Origin: Palsa-883 sp035696165
Lineage (GTDB): Bacteria; Pseudomonadota; Alphaproteobacteria; Acetobacterales; Acetobacteraceae
Assembly: GCA_035696165.1 (NCBI GenBank)
Contig: DASRQX010000086.1
Location: 1 to 35,182, forward strand
DNA: 35,182 bases
Direction: 5' to 3'
Made by a program: the position numbers and the translations under genes
In this document: one piece after another, positions 15,876-23,551 of the stretch
How the letters are laid out: the number at the start of each line of letters is the position of its first letter
Numbering within the stretch: position 1 is the stretch's first letter
The notes under the pieces: model-generated
The model's input: only the letters and a program-made list of their open reading frames with translations
The model's database searches: none
What the model was told of the DNA's origin: nothing

Positions 15876-16855
15876 CACGATGCGCCCGGCTGCCGGCCTG
15901 GCTGCTCGCCGGTTTGTTCGTGGCGTCGGCCATCGGCCCGGCGCGGGCTTACACCGCCTATGTGTCGAACGAGCGCGATAACACCATCAGCGTGGTCGAT
16001 CTCGACCAGATGAAGACCGTCGCGACCGTGCCGGTCGGGCAACGTCCGCGCGGCATCACGCTGACCAAGGACGGCAGCGAGATCCTGGTTTGCGCCAGCG
16101 ACGACGACACCATCCAGATCATCGACACCAAGACATTGCACATCGTCGGCACCCTGCCGTCCGGCCCCGATCCCGAGACGTTTGCCCTGCACGTCTCGGG
16201 CAATCCACTCTACGTGTCGAACGAAGACGACAGCATGGTGACCGTGATCGACGTGCCGACACGGAAGGTGATCGCGGAAGTACCGACCGGTGTCGAACCC
16301 GAGGGCATGGCGGTCAGTCCGGACGGCGAGACCATCGTCAACACCTCCGAAACGACCAACATGGCGCACTTCCTCGATTACAAGACGCACAAGATGGTGG
16401 CCGGCGTGCTGGTCGACGCGCGGCCGCGCATCGCCATGTTCAAGCACGACGGCTCCGAGGTCTGGGTCTCCTCCGAACTCGGCGGCACGGTCAGCGTGAT
16501 CGATCCGGTGAAGCACGTCGTGACGCACAGGATCGCGTTCGACGTGCAGGGCCTGCGAGGTGACACGATCCAGCCGGTTGGCATCCGGTTCACCAACGAC
16601 GACGCCACCGCGTTCGTGGCCCTGGGACCGGCCAATCGCGTCGCGGTGATCGACGCAAAGACCTACAAGGTCCGCAAATACCTGTTGGTGGGGCAGCGCG
16701 TCTGGCAGATGGCGTTCACGCCGGACCAGAAATACCTGCTGACGACCAATGGGCTTTCCAACGACATTTCGGTGATCGACGTCGCCGGGCTGGATGTCGT
16801 GAAATCGATCCAGGTGGGACGGCTGCCCTGGGGCGTGGTCGTGTCGCCGAAATGA
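15860..16855 (+). CDS. YVTN-type beta-propeller protein of the PQQ-associated ABC cluster
   Basis: A 331-residue secreted propeller. After a signal peptide (ending GPARA) come repeats of the YVTN type: AYVSNERDNTISVVDLD, LYVSNEDDSMVTVIDV, VWVSSELGGTVSVIDPV, AFVALGPANRVAVIDAK and LLTTNGLSNDISVIDVA, each spaced about 42-45 residues. Start ATG 15860 has GGAG 5 nt upstream, and overlaps the end of the binding-protein gene. A much longer frame extends upstream, but that part is a shadow of the previous gene. Family members always accompany the ABC genes below; roles proposed are substrate presentation or a scaffold in the periplasm, not proven. Confidence 0.9.
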   Translation: MQVAMTRCARLPAWLLAGLFVASAIGPARAYTAYVSNERDNTISVVDLDQMKTVATVPVGQRPRGITLTKDGSEILVCASDDDTIQIIDTKTLHIVGTLPSGPDPETFALHVSGNPLYVSNEDDSMVTVIDVPTRKVIAEVPTGVEPEGMAVSPDGETIVNTSETTNMAHFLDYKTHKMVAGVLVDARPRIAMFKHDGSEVWVSSELGGTVSVIDPVKHVVTHRIAFDVQGLRGDTIQPVGIRFTNDDATAFVALGPANRVAVIDAKTYKVRKYLLVGQRVWQMAFTPDQKYLLTTNGLSNDISVIDVAGLDVVKSIQVGRLPWGVVVSPK

Positions 16856-16868
16856 ATTCCGGACCAAC

Positions 16869-17669
16869 ATGAGCACGACGATCGTTGCAGATCCGCTGCC
16901 CGGCACCGCGCGCGATGCGGCCCCGATCGTGCCGGCGATCGTCGTGCACGGCGTGAGCCATGCCTACGGCGCACGCAAGGCGCTGGCCGACGTCAGCCTG
17001 ATCGTTCCGGCAGCGCGCTTCACTGCGTTGCTCGGTCTGAACGGCGCGGGCAAGACCACGTTGTTTTCCCTGATTACGCGGCTCTACGACACGCGACAGG
17101 GCTCGATCGACGTGCTCGGCCATCGTGTGTCGCGCGAACCGAGCGAGGCCCTGCGCCTACTGGGCGTGGTGTTCCAGGCGCGCACGCTCGATCTCGACAT
17201 TTCGGTCATGGACAACCTGCTGTTTCACGCCGCGCTGCACGGCATCGGCAGCCGCGAGGCGCGCCGGCGCGCGAATGCCGTGCTGCAGGAAATCGACCTG
17301 GCCGATCGTGCACGGGACCAGGTGCGCAAATTGTCGGGCGGGCAGATGCGGCGGGTGGAAATCGCTCGCGCCCTGTTGCATCAGCCGCGCGTCCTGGTGC
17401 TGGACGAACCGACCGTTGGGCTGGACGTCGCGTCGAAGTCGGCGATCGTGCGCCAGGTGCGCGCACTGGTCCGGGAACGCGCCGTCTCGGTACTCTGGGC
17501 GACGCATCTGCTGGATGAGGTCTCACCCGGCGATGCCGTCGTCGTGCTACACCACGGCCGCGTGCTCGCGTCGGGCGACGTCGGCGATGTCGTAACGGCT
17601 GCTGGCGCCACCGATATGCGAAGCGCGTTTATCGCGTTGACCGGCGGCGTGCCGGAGGTACCGGAATGA
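16869..17669 (+). CDS. ABC transporter ATP-binding protein (PQQ-associated)
   Basis: A 266-residue ABC ATPase: Walker A GLNGAGKTT, Q-loop VVFQARTLD, signature LSGGQMRR, Walker B RVLVLDEPT and switch His in WATHLLDE. The N-terminal 25 or so residues before VHGVSHAYG are extra relative to typical domains and have no signal. The start follows the propeller stop by 13 nt. It overlaps the permease gene by 4 bp (ATGA), showing translational coupling. The order binding protein, propeller, ATPase, permease matches PQQ-associated loci implicated in lanthanide uptake or signalling; whether it imports or exports cannot be decided by eye. Confidence 0.92.
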   Translation: MSTTIVADPLPGTARDAAPIVPAIVVHGVSHAYGARKALADVSLIVPAARFTALLGLNGAGKTTLFSLITRLYDTRQGSIDVLGHRVSREPSEALRLLGVVFQARTLDLDISVMDNLLFHAALHGIGSREARRRANAVLQEIDLADRARDQVRKLSGGQMRRVEIARALLHQPRVLVLDEPTVGLDVASKSAIVRQVRALVRERAVSVLWATHLLDEVSPGDAVVVLHHGRVLASGDVGDVVTAAGATDMRSAFIALTGGVPEVPE

Positions 17670-18511
17670 GCGTCACGGCGATCACTGGCTTGCGCCGCGG
17701 CTTCACGTTTGGCCAGTACCTGATCTGCCTGCGCGGCATCACCTGGCGCGAGGCGTTGCGCTTCCTGCACCAACGTGAGCGTTTCGTTTCAGCATTGGTG
17801 CGACCGCTGGTCTGGCTGTTCATCTTCGCCGCCGGCTTTCGCCAGATTCTCGGCGTCTCGATCATCCCGCCATACGAAACTTATGTACTTTACGACGACT
17901 ACGTCACGCCGGGGTTGATGGCGATGATCCAGTTGTTCAACGGCATGCAGTCCTCGCTCTCCATGGTCTACGACCGCGAAATGGGGAACATGCGAATGCT
18001 GCTGGTCAGCCCGTTTCCGCGCTGGTTCCTGCTGACCGGCAAGCTGTTGGCAAGCACGGCGGTGTCGATCTCTCAGGTGTATGCCTATCTGTTCATCGCC
18101 TGGCTGTGGGGGGTCGAGGCACCGGCGTGGGGTTATGTCGCCGTGCTGCCCGCGCTTGCGTTGACCGGCATGATGCTTGGCGCACTGGGCATGTTGCTGT
18201 CCTCGGTCATTCGTCAGCTTGAGAACTTCGCCGGCGTGATGAATTTTGTGATCTTTCCGATGTTCTTCGCTTCGTCGGCGCTTTACCCGCTTTGGCTGGT
18301 ACAGCAGTCGAGCCCGGTCGTCTACACCGTCTGCCGGCTCAATCCGTTCACCTATGCCGTGGAAATGATCCGCTTTGCGCTGTACGCGCGGATCGACTGG
18401 ATTTCGCTCGGCGTTGTCGTGACGATGACGATACTGTTCACGGCTGGCGCGATCATTGCCTATGACCCGGCGCGCGGACTGATCGCCCGGCGCGGCGGAG
18501 CCGCGGGATGA
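17666..18511 (+). CDS. ABC-2 type permease (PedC-like)
   Basis: A 281-residue inner-membrane protein with about six hydrophobic segments, including LVRPLVWLFIFAAGF, VLPALALTGMMLGALGM, FVIFPMFFASSALYPLW and VVVTMTILFTAGAIIAY. The ABC-2 architecture (as in drug and polysaccharide exporters) resembles the alcohol-associated permease PedC. It starts with ATGA overlapping the ATPase stop and ends with ATGA overlapping the next gene. ABC-2 permeases are classically exporters, which sits oddly with a cluster that also encodes a periplasmic binding protein. Confidence 0.9.
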   Translation: MSVTAITGLRRGFTFGQYLICLRGITWREALRFLHQRERFVSALVRPLVWLFIFAAGFRQILGVSIIPPYETYVLYDDYVTPGLMAMIQLFNGMQSSLSMVYDREMGNMRMLLVSPFPRWFLLTGKLLASTAVSISQVYAYLFIAWLWGVEAPAWGYVAVLPALALTGMMLGALGMLLSSVIRQLENFAGVMNFVIFPMFFASSALYPLWLVQQSSPVVYTVCRLNPFTYAVEMIRFALYARIDWISLGVVVTMTILFTAGAIIAYDPARGLIARRGGAAG

Positions 18512-19137
18512 GCATACGGCGCGCCGGCATTGTGGCGTTCGCACTGGGTGGCACGCTGGTCACGGGCGCGGTGGCCGATGCCGCGCCGCCGGGGCCACGC
18601 GATCCGGACTGGCCGTGCCAGCAGATCAAGGTGCCCCAGCTTTCGCTAGCTTCGGTCTGGGCTGGTCCGCCGGTGGATCCGCAACAGATCGATTGGCAGC
18701 ACGACCAGCCTGTCGCCGACCTGGCACGCCAGATCGCGCAGCGGCGCGAACCGCTCGGGCAGGCGCAGGACAAGATCCATGAATTTGCGCAACAGGTGAA
18801 AGAGCAGAAGCAGCAGAAACTGCTGACGTTGCTTGCCGGTCTGTTCAGCGTGCTGGACGCGGAACGCAGCGCGGTCATTACTGGATTGGACCGATTTGGC
18901 GTCCGCCAGAAGGAACTCGCCGGCGCAATTCGCGAAGACAACGAGAAGTTGCGGCAACTCCAGGCGGATTCCGGCGCCGATGCCGGCGAGGTCAACCAGA
19001 TGGTGCAACGCATTACCTGGGAGGCGCAGGTGTTCCAGGACCGCAGGCAAGCCTTGAGCTACGCCTGCGACGTGCCGGGCAAGATCGAACAGCGACTGTT
19101 CGCGCTGGCGCGCGCGATCCAGCAGGATCTGCAATGA
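18508..19137 (+). CDS. Periplasmic coiled-coil protein of unknown function in the PQQ ABC operon
   Basis: A 209-residue protein with a signal peptide (residues 1-26, ending ADAA). Then come a conserved-looking DPDWPCQQIKVPQLSLASVW segment and WQHDQPVADLARQIAQRR, followed by two long charged helices rich in Gln, Glu and Lys (about residues 75-115 and 130-170). These look like coiled coils. A C-terminal Cys in SYACDVPGK could pair with the Cys near residue 35. It is coupled to the permease by ATGA overlap, so it belongs to the transporter complex, perhaps as a periplasmic adaptor. Function unknown. Confidence 0.8.
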   Translation: MSIRRAGIVAFALGGTLVTGAVADAAPPGPRDPDWPCQQIKVPQLSLASVWAGPPVDPQQIDWQHDQPVADLARQIAQRREPLGQAQDKIHEFAQQVKEQKQQKLLTLLAGLFSVLDAERSAVITGLDRFGVRQKELAGAIREDNEKLRQLQADSGADAGEVNQMVQRITWEAQVFQDRRQALSYACDVPGKIEQRLFALARAIQQDLQ

Positions 19138-19144
19138 AACCGGC

Positions 19145-19714
19145 TCACTCCGCTGCCTGCGGCCGCGCCAGGGGCGTGCGATCCTCCAGCTTCAGGCCCT
19201 GCGCCGCCCAGCCGTCGGTCCCGTCCGGGTACCAGGCGGCGCGTGAATAGCCGAGCGCCAGCGCGCGTTTCGCCGCATTCCACGACATCCAGCAGCTTGC
19301 CAGACAATAGAACACGATCAGCCGATCTCGCTTGCCGCCGGTCGCTTGTTGCAGGCCGCGCTCGAAATAATCTTCCATGACCGGCGCGAGCGCGCCGTAG
19401 CCGGTATCCGGCAGCCACAAACTGCCCGGGATGTCCTCGCGTGGCTTCGGCCGCCAGATCGTGGATGCCGGCAGCCCCACCGGACGCGGTGGTTGCGGCA
19501 GCACATCGATGAACACCGCGTCGTGTTTTTCCCACAGCGCATGCGCCTGCTCGGTGGACAGCACCGTCGCGCCGCGCAATGTCGCCGGCGGGGGCGCGCG
19601 ATAGTCCTGCATGCGATAGCCCGACGGCTCGGGCGGTGGATTGGCCGCGCCGGGGGCGCCCAGCAGCAAAGCAGCGCATAGCACTGCCGTCAGCCGATAC
19701 ACGATCGCGTTCAT
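19145..19714 (-). CDS. PQQ-associated rhodanese-like protein with a C-x3-C-W motif
   Basis: A 189-residue exported protein: signal peptide through about residue 24, then a rhodanese-like fold (VFIDVLPQP, PGSLWLPDTGYG) with the family-defining motif C137-L-A-S-C141-W142 in VFYCLASCWMSWN. The pair of cysteines could be a redox or metal site; the catalytic Cys position of rhodanese is preserved. The family is found only near PQQ alcohol dehydrogenases. Start ATG 19714 overlaps the xoxJ-like stop by 4 bp (ATGA), so it is the last gene of the xox operon. It converges on the ABC operon with a 7-bp gap. Confidence 0.9.
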   Translation of the reverse strand: MNAIVYRLTAVLCAALLLGAPGAANPPPEPSGYRMQDYRAPPPATLRGATVLSTEQAHALWEKHDAVFIDVLPQPPRPVGLPASTIWRPKPREDIPGSLWLPDTGYGALAPVMEDYFERGLQQATGGKRDRLIVFYCLASCWMSWNAAKRALALGYSRAAWYPDGTDGWAAQGLKLEDRTPLARPQAAE

Positions 19715-20592
19715 GGCGTTACAAGTTTGCCCTGCTCGTCCAGCAGCGGCACGCCGTACTGTTGCAGAATTCGGTCTATCTCCGGCCGGTTTTCGGCGAT
19801 GAGCCGATTGAGCCTGCGCTTCCACTCCTGGTCGCTGTGCCGCACGCCCAGCGCAATGCGGAAATCCATCTGGGCCGGCTCCTTCAACAGGGGCACTGTC
19901 ACCAAATGCGGGGTCGCATGTTGGGCGTAGTAGCCCGCGATCGGACCCCACAGCACGCCGGCATCGATCTGTCCGGATGCGATGTCGTTGACCATGGTTT
20001 GCGATGGCACCTCGATGCGCGTATCGGCGGTGAGGGGATAGGGCTTGGCCAACACCATCAGTCCCTGCTGCACGAACACAATGGATGGCGGCGTTCCGGC
20101 GATGATGCCGATGTGCTTGTCTTTGAGCCGCTTGTCCTCCAGCGTCTCGACGCCATCCAATCCGTTGCCCGGCTTGAACACCAGCGCGTAGGTGGTGCGG
20201 TAATAGGGGTTGGTGGTCTGCATCAAATCGTCGCCGACCACGTCGCCCATCACCACGTCGCAGCGCAACGCATTCAGTGTGTTGCGGACGAAGCCGATCA
20301 CCTGCGGATAATAGGTGTAGCTGGTGGGCTCGCCGAGCTTGCTGGCGAACAGCTCGGCCAGCTTGTTCTCGAAGCCCTCGCCGGCCTCGTTGGAGAACGG
20401 CAGATCGTGCGGGTCGGCGCAGACACGGAACGTGTGGGGATCGACCAGTTCGGCCGACGATCCGAGACCGGGCGCCTGAGCCGATGCAGGCTCGGCGATC
20501 AGCACCAGCCCGAGAATGACAACGAACCCGGCGATGGCACACGCCGCCCGCAGCATGCGCATGCTGGTTTGCCGTCTCATACCAACCGTCAT
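19711..20592 (-). CDS. xoxJ: XoxJ-like periplasmic binding protein
   Basis: About 293 residues: signal peptide (hydrophobic core CAIAGFVVILGLVLIAEPASA), then a type II periplasmic-binding fold with FRVCADPHDLPFSNEAGEGF, VIGFVRNTLNALRCDVVMG and GQIDAGVLWGPIAGYYA. XoxJ/MxaJ proteins act beside XoxF, probably in activation or PQQ/metal handling rather than nutrient uptake. The start is uncertain: ATG 20592 (AAGG 8-9 nt upstream) lies inside a palindromic repeat, ATG 20580 is formed at the repeat boundary, and ATGs at 20562 and 20556 lie beyond it. All keep the signal peptide. The gene is between the four-Cys cytochrome and the C-x3-C-W protein. Confidence 0.88.
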   Translation of the reverse strand: MTVGMRRQTSMRMLRAACAIAGFVVILGLVLIAEPASAQAPGLGSSAELVDPHTFRVCADPHDLPFSNEAGEGFENKLAELFASKLGEPTSYTYYPQVIGFVRNTLNALRCDVVMGDVVGDDLMQTTNPYYRTTYALVFKPGNGLDGVETLEDKRLKDKHIGIIAGTPPSIVFVQQGLMVLAKPYPLTADTRIEVPSQTMVNDIASGQIDAGVLWGPIAGYYAQHATPHLVTVPLLKEPAQMDFRIALGVRHSDQEWKRRLNRLIAENRPEIDRILQQYGVPLLDEQGKLVTP

Positions 20593-20718
20593 AAAGAATG
20601 ACCTTTGGCATGGTTCTTTGTTCGGCGCGCCGCCGCCCTCTGATTCCCGCTGGCAACCCGGCGCGCGATACCAACCGCCGAAATCGTTGGAAGAGTCAAC
20701 GATTTCGGCGGTTGGTAT
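20579..20718 (-). repeat. Palindromic dispersed repeat, copy 2 (MITE-like, 140 bp)
   Basis: This is an inverted copy of the element at 11608-11746. Here the main hairpin (20668-20718) is a perfect 22-bp inverted repeat around a 7-base loop; the outer ends are ATACCAACC and GGTTGGTAT. It fills most of the space between the cytochrome stop (20742) and the xoxJ-like gene. The A and T of the candidate start ATG at 20580-20578 belong to the repeat and the G to flanking DNA. A strong hairpin in the xoxG-xoxJ leader could change mRNA stability or translation. Confidence 0.85.
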
Positions 20719-20741
20719 CACCAGCGCATCGCAGTGTTGCA

Positions 20742-21263
20742 TCAACCCATGCATTCGTCCTCTGCCTTGGTAAATGAAGCGGGCTTCGGCGCGTGCTTGA
20801 GCGGACGGCCTCGCCCGACGGCGTCATCGGCGCGTGCGCGCAAATAGACGTAGATCGCGTCGATGTAGCACATGACGTTCTTGTTTTCCCCATTGGCTGG
20901 CATCACCAGCTCCTGGGAGGATGACACATCCTTTTTGCCGCTTGCCACCACCGCGTAGAAGTCGGTGTAGCTCAGGTGCTTCATCGAATCGATCAGCGCG
21001 GGAGCATAGGTTGACCCCATCCCGTCGGGGCCGTGGCAACGCAGACATTCAGAGCTGTAACGGGTGAAACCGGAATAAGTGTACCAGTCCACTGTGCCGT
21101 CCGGTTCGATCTTGAACGTCGGAGTGCCGTCCTTGTCGGTCCACTTGCCATCGTCCTGGGTGACCGCGGTCGGATCGCCGGCGCCATCCACGATGGCATA
21201 GGCAGCCGCGGACAGGATCAGCCCGACAGCAATGCACGCGGCAGTGCAAAAGGTTCGTCGCAC
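20742..21263 (-). CDS. xoxG: Four-cysteine methanol-metabolism c-type cytochrome (XoxG-like)
   Basis: A 173-residue periplasmic cytochrome: signal peptide 1-23, haem site C73-L-R-C76-H77, methionine ligand M121 (LVMPANGEN) and two more Cys, C132 and C171. The pattern of four mature cysteines is the hallmark of the methanol-metabolism-related cytochrome family. It lies between xoxF (113 bp upstream) and the xoxJ-like gene and is the likely electron acceptor of XoxF. I chose GTG 21263 because VRRTFCTAAC begins a signal peptide; a GGGA lies 9 nt upstream, inside a tandem 16-bp repeat. The frame is open to 21359. The symbol follows gene position; the protein is not closely compared with characterised XoxG. 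Confidence 0.82.
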   Translation of the reverse strand: MRRTFCTAACIAVGLILSAAAYAIVDGAGDPTAVTQDDGKWTDKDGTPTFKIEPDGTVDWYTYSGFTRYSSECLRCHGPDGMGSTYAPALIDSMKHLSYTDFYAVVASGKKDVSSSQELVMPANGENKNVMCYIDAIYVYLRARADDAVGRGRPLKHAPKPASFTKAEDECMG

Positions 21264-21266
21264 GAC

Positions 21267-21298
21267 ATACGTTCCCGTTTGGATACGTTCCCGTTTGG
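21267..21298 (+). repeat. Perfect 16-bp tandem duplication in the xoxG leader
   Basis: The unit atacgttcccgtttgg occurs twice, at 21267-21282 and 21283-21298, without a mismatch. On the coding (minus) strand each unit contains CGGGAACG, so the putative ribosome-binding element of the cytochrome gene is doubled immediately upstream of GTG 21263. Confidence 0.9.
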
Positions 21299-21376
21299 GA
21301 TCGAAAAACCGCGGCCGGCCCGGGCGCATTGCCACGGTGCCGGCCGCGAATTCAACCACCCGACCGAGGTTTCAGG

Positions 21377-23209
21377 TCAGCTCGGTGGCAACACGAACAC
21401 CGTCAGGGAACCGCCGAGCGCGGTGTAGTTGTTCAGCCCGGCATAACCACCAACCGCGCCGAGTCCGGCATGCGGATCAGTCAGTCCCGCGGCCAGTCCG
21501 ATGCCGGCCCAACCGCCGACGCCGGACAGCACCGCGACGTACTGCTTGCCCGCGTGCTCATACGTCATCACATTGCCGATGATGCCGGATGGTGTCTTGA
21601 ACTTGTAGAGTTCCTTGCCGGTCTTGGCGTCGACGGCTTTCAGGTAGCCCTCCAGCGTGCCGTAGAACGCCACGCCGCCCTTGGTCACCAGCGCGCCGGA
21701 CCACACCGAGAATTGCTCCGGGTCCGACCACATGATCTTGCCGGTGCGGCCGTCCCAGGCAATGAAGTTACCCATGTCGGTGCCGCCTGGTGCCGGGAAC
21801 ATCGCCAGGGTTGCGCCGACATAAGGTTGCCCGGCCGTATAGGATACGCGGAACGGCTCGTAGTCCATGCAGACATGGTTGGTGGGTACGTAGAACAGTT
21901 GGGTGTCAGGCGAATAGGCCGCCGGCTGCTCGTCCTTGCTGCCCAGCGCCGCCGGGCAGATGCCCTGATAATTCACGTCCGCGCCGGCGGAACCCGGGGC
22001 CATTTTTGCCACGACAGCCGGCCGTCCGTAGTTCGCGCTGCTCTTGTCCATATCGACGCCGGTAGTCCAGTTCACCGCGGGATCGTACTTGGCTGCGACG
22101 AGCAGTTCACCGGTTTCGCGGTTCAGCGTGTAGCCAAGGCCGTTACGGTCGAAGTGCACCAGTGTTGGCACAGTCGCACCGTTGATTTGCTGATCAGCCA
22201 GGATCATCTCGTTGACGCCGTCGTAGTCCCACTGGTCGTGTGGCGTCATCTGATAGACCCACTTCGCCATGCCGGTATCCGCGTCACGTGCGAAGATCGT
22301 CATCGACCACCGGTTGTCGCCCGGCCGCTGCGTCGGGTTCCAGGTGGAGGGGTTGCCGGACCCGTAATAGATCAGGTTCAGCTGCGGATCGTATGAGTAC
22401 CAGCCCCAGGTGTCGCCGCCGCCGATCTTCCACTGATCACCCTGCCAGGTCTTCAGGCTGGAATCGGCGCCAATCGGCTTGCCGAGCATCATTGTCTTCT
22501 GCGGATCGACCAACAGATCGCTGTCTGGGCCTTCGGAATAGGCCCGCCAGACCTGCTTGCCGTCGGCAATCGCATAGGCAGCCACCCAGCCGCGTACGCC
22601 GAACTCGCCGCCCGAGACACCGACATACACTTTGTCCTTGACGACCATCGGCGCGCCGGTGCCGGTCTCGCCCTTGCCGGGATCGCCGGTCTTCACCGAC
22701 CAGACTGCCTTGCCGGTCTTTGCGTCCAGGGCGACGAGCGTGGTATCCGCCTGGTGCAGGAAGAGCTTGCCGTCGCTGTAGGCAAGGCCGCGGTTAACCG
22801 TGTCGCAGCACATCACCGGAATGACATTCGGATCCTGCTTCGGTTCATATTTCCACAGAATCTTGCCGTCGTTGTTCAAGTCGAGCGCGAATACTGTATT
22901 GGGAAACGGCGCGTGCACGTACATAACGTCGCCAAGCACCAGCGGTTGACCCTCGTGCCCGCGCAACACGCCGGTTGAGAAAGTCCATGCCACCTGCAGC
23001 TTGCCGACATTCTGTGACGTGATCTGATCGAGCTTGGAGTAGCGCTGGGCGTCGTAGGTGAATGTCGGCATCACCACGTTGGCTGAATTCGCCTGCATCT
23101 TGACCAGGTCGTCGCCGCCTGCGGTCTGCGCGGTCGCGACCGCAATCGTCAGGCCCGAAGCCAACACGGTGCCTGCTATCAGCCAAAGCCCCGCCGAAGC
23201 ACGTCGCAT
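21377..23209 (-). CDS. xoxF: Lanthanide-dependent methanol dehydrogenase, XoxF type
   Basis: A 610-residue exported PQQ enzyme oxidising methanol (and often formaldehyde or other alcohols) in the periplasm. Signal peptide 1-28; vicinal disulfide C134-C135 (PVMCCDTVNRG); metal ligand E202 (GGEFGVRGW); N286 (GSGNPSTWNP); catalytic D328 and extra D330 in HDQWDYDGVN. The residue two after the catalytic Asp is Ala in calcium MxaF and Asp in XoxF, so this is a lanthanide-type enzyme. The C-terminal GIIGNVMTYEHAGKQYVAVLSGVGGW is typical. Start ATG 23209 has GGAGG 5 nt upstream; the longer frame to 23338 is spurious. It heads the operon xoxF, cytochrome, xoxJ-like, C-x3-C-W protein. No mxaI-like subunit is present, as expected for XoxF. 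Confidence 0.96.
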   Translation of the reverse strand: MRRASAGLWLIAGTVLASGLTIAVATAQTAGGDDLVKMQANSANVVMPTFTYDAQRYSKLDQITSQNVGKLQVAWTFSTGVLRGHEGQPLVLGDVMYVHAPFPNTVFALDLNNDGKILWKYEPKQDPNVIPVMCCDTVNRGLAYSDGKLFLHQADTTLVALDAKTGKAVWSVKTGDPGKGETGTGAPMVVKDKVYVGVSGGEFGVRGWVAAYAIADGKQVWRAYSEGPDSDLLVDPQKTMMLGKPIGADSSLKTWQGDQWKIGGGDTWGWYSYDPQLNLIYYGSGNPSTWNPTQRPGDNRWSMTIFARDADTGMAKWVYQMTPHDQWDYDGVNEMILADQQINGATVPTLVHFDRNGLGYTLNRETGELLVAAKYDPAVNWTTGVDMDKSSANYGRPAVVAKMAPGSAGADVNYQGICPAALGSKDEQPAAYSPDTQLFYVPTNHVCMDYEPFRVSYTAGQPYVGATLAMFPAPGGTDMGNFIAWDGRTGKIMWSDPEQFSVWSGALVTKGGVAFYGTLEGYLKAVDAKTGKELYKFKTPSGIIGNVMTYEHAGKQYVAVLSGVGGWAGIGLAAGLTDPHAGLGAVGGYAGLNNYTALGGSLTVFVLPPS

Positions 23210-23551
23210 GGGTTCCTCCGTTTTTTGTTTTCGCCGATCCTTTGGGCACAACCCGTCTTCGCTGCATGCCGCGACACACGGTCGGTGGTCGTTTCGTCCT
23301 GGAACGGCCCCACGCCGATTCGCCCGGCTGCTGCCCACGCTCCCACCCGTGGGTGATCATGGCACTGTGGAGCGATAACGCTATGTTACATTTGGACTTG
23401 CGGCAAATCATGCAATTGTGAACACCGCCCGCCCGTCATCAGGCGGCCCACGATCAGGCGGCCCACAGTTAGGCAGACAGCGAGTTGGTGTTGTCGAAGC
23501 CGCCGGCACCACGCACCCGCCATCCAGCCGGAGCAACACGGAGTGCCTGCC
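23210..23551. promoter_or_regulatory. Divergent promoter region of xoxF and the quinoprotein-associated metallohydrolase
   Basis: About 340 bases with no gene. It must carry the xoxF promoter (minus) and that of the metallohydrolase (plus). It contains an imperfect palindrome at about 23342-23354 (CCCAC-CC-GTGGG), an AT-rich patch at 23373-23420 and a 15-bp tandem repeat at 23438-23467. These are candidates for regulator binding in the lanthanide switch, but I cannot name the regulator. Confidence 0.5.
23438..23467 (+). repeat. 15-bp tandem repeat upstream of the metallohydrolase gene
   Basis: atcaggcggcccacg (23438-23452) is followed directly by atcaggcggcccaca (23453-23467), then by a partial third unit starting gttaggc. 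It could be an operator array or a replication-slippage product. Confidence 0.8.

Noticed and set aside
15812..16906. 364-residue minus-strand open frame opposite the propeller gene
   Set aside because: It has a His/Asp/Val-rich composition typical of antisense frames, with no start signal or family similarity.
19715..20674. Upstream extension of the C-x3-C-W protein frame
   Set aside because: It is a shifted reading of the xoxJ-like gene; the ATGA overlap and signal peptide fix the start at 19714.
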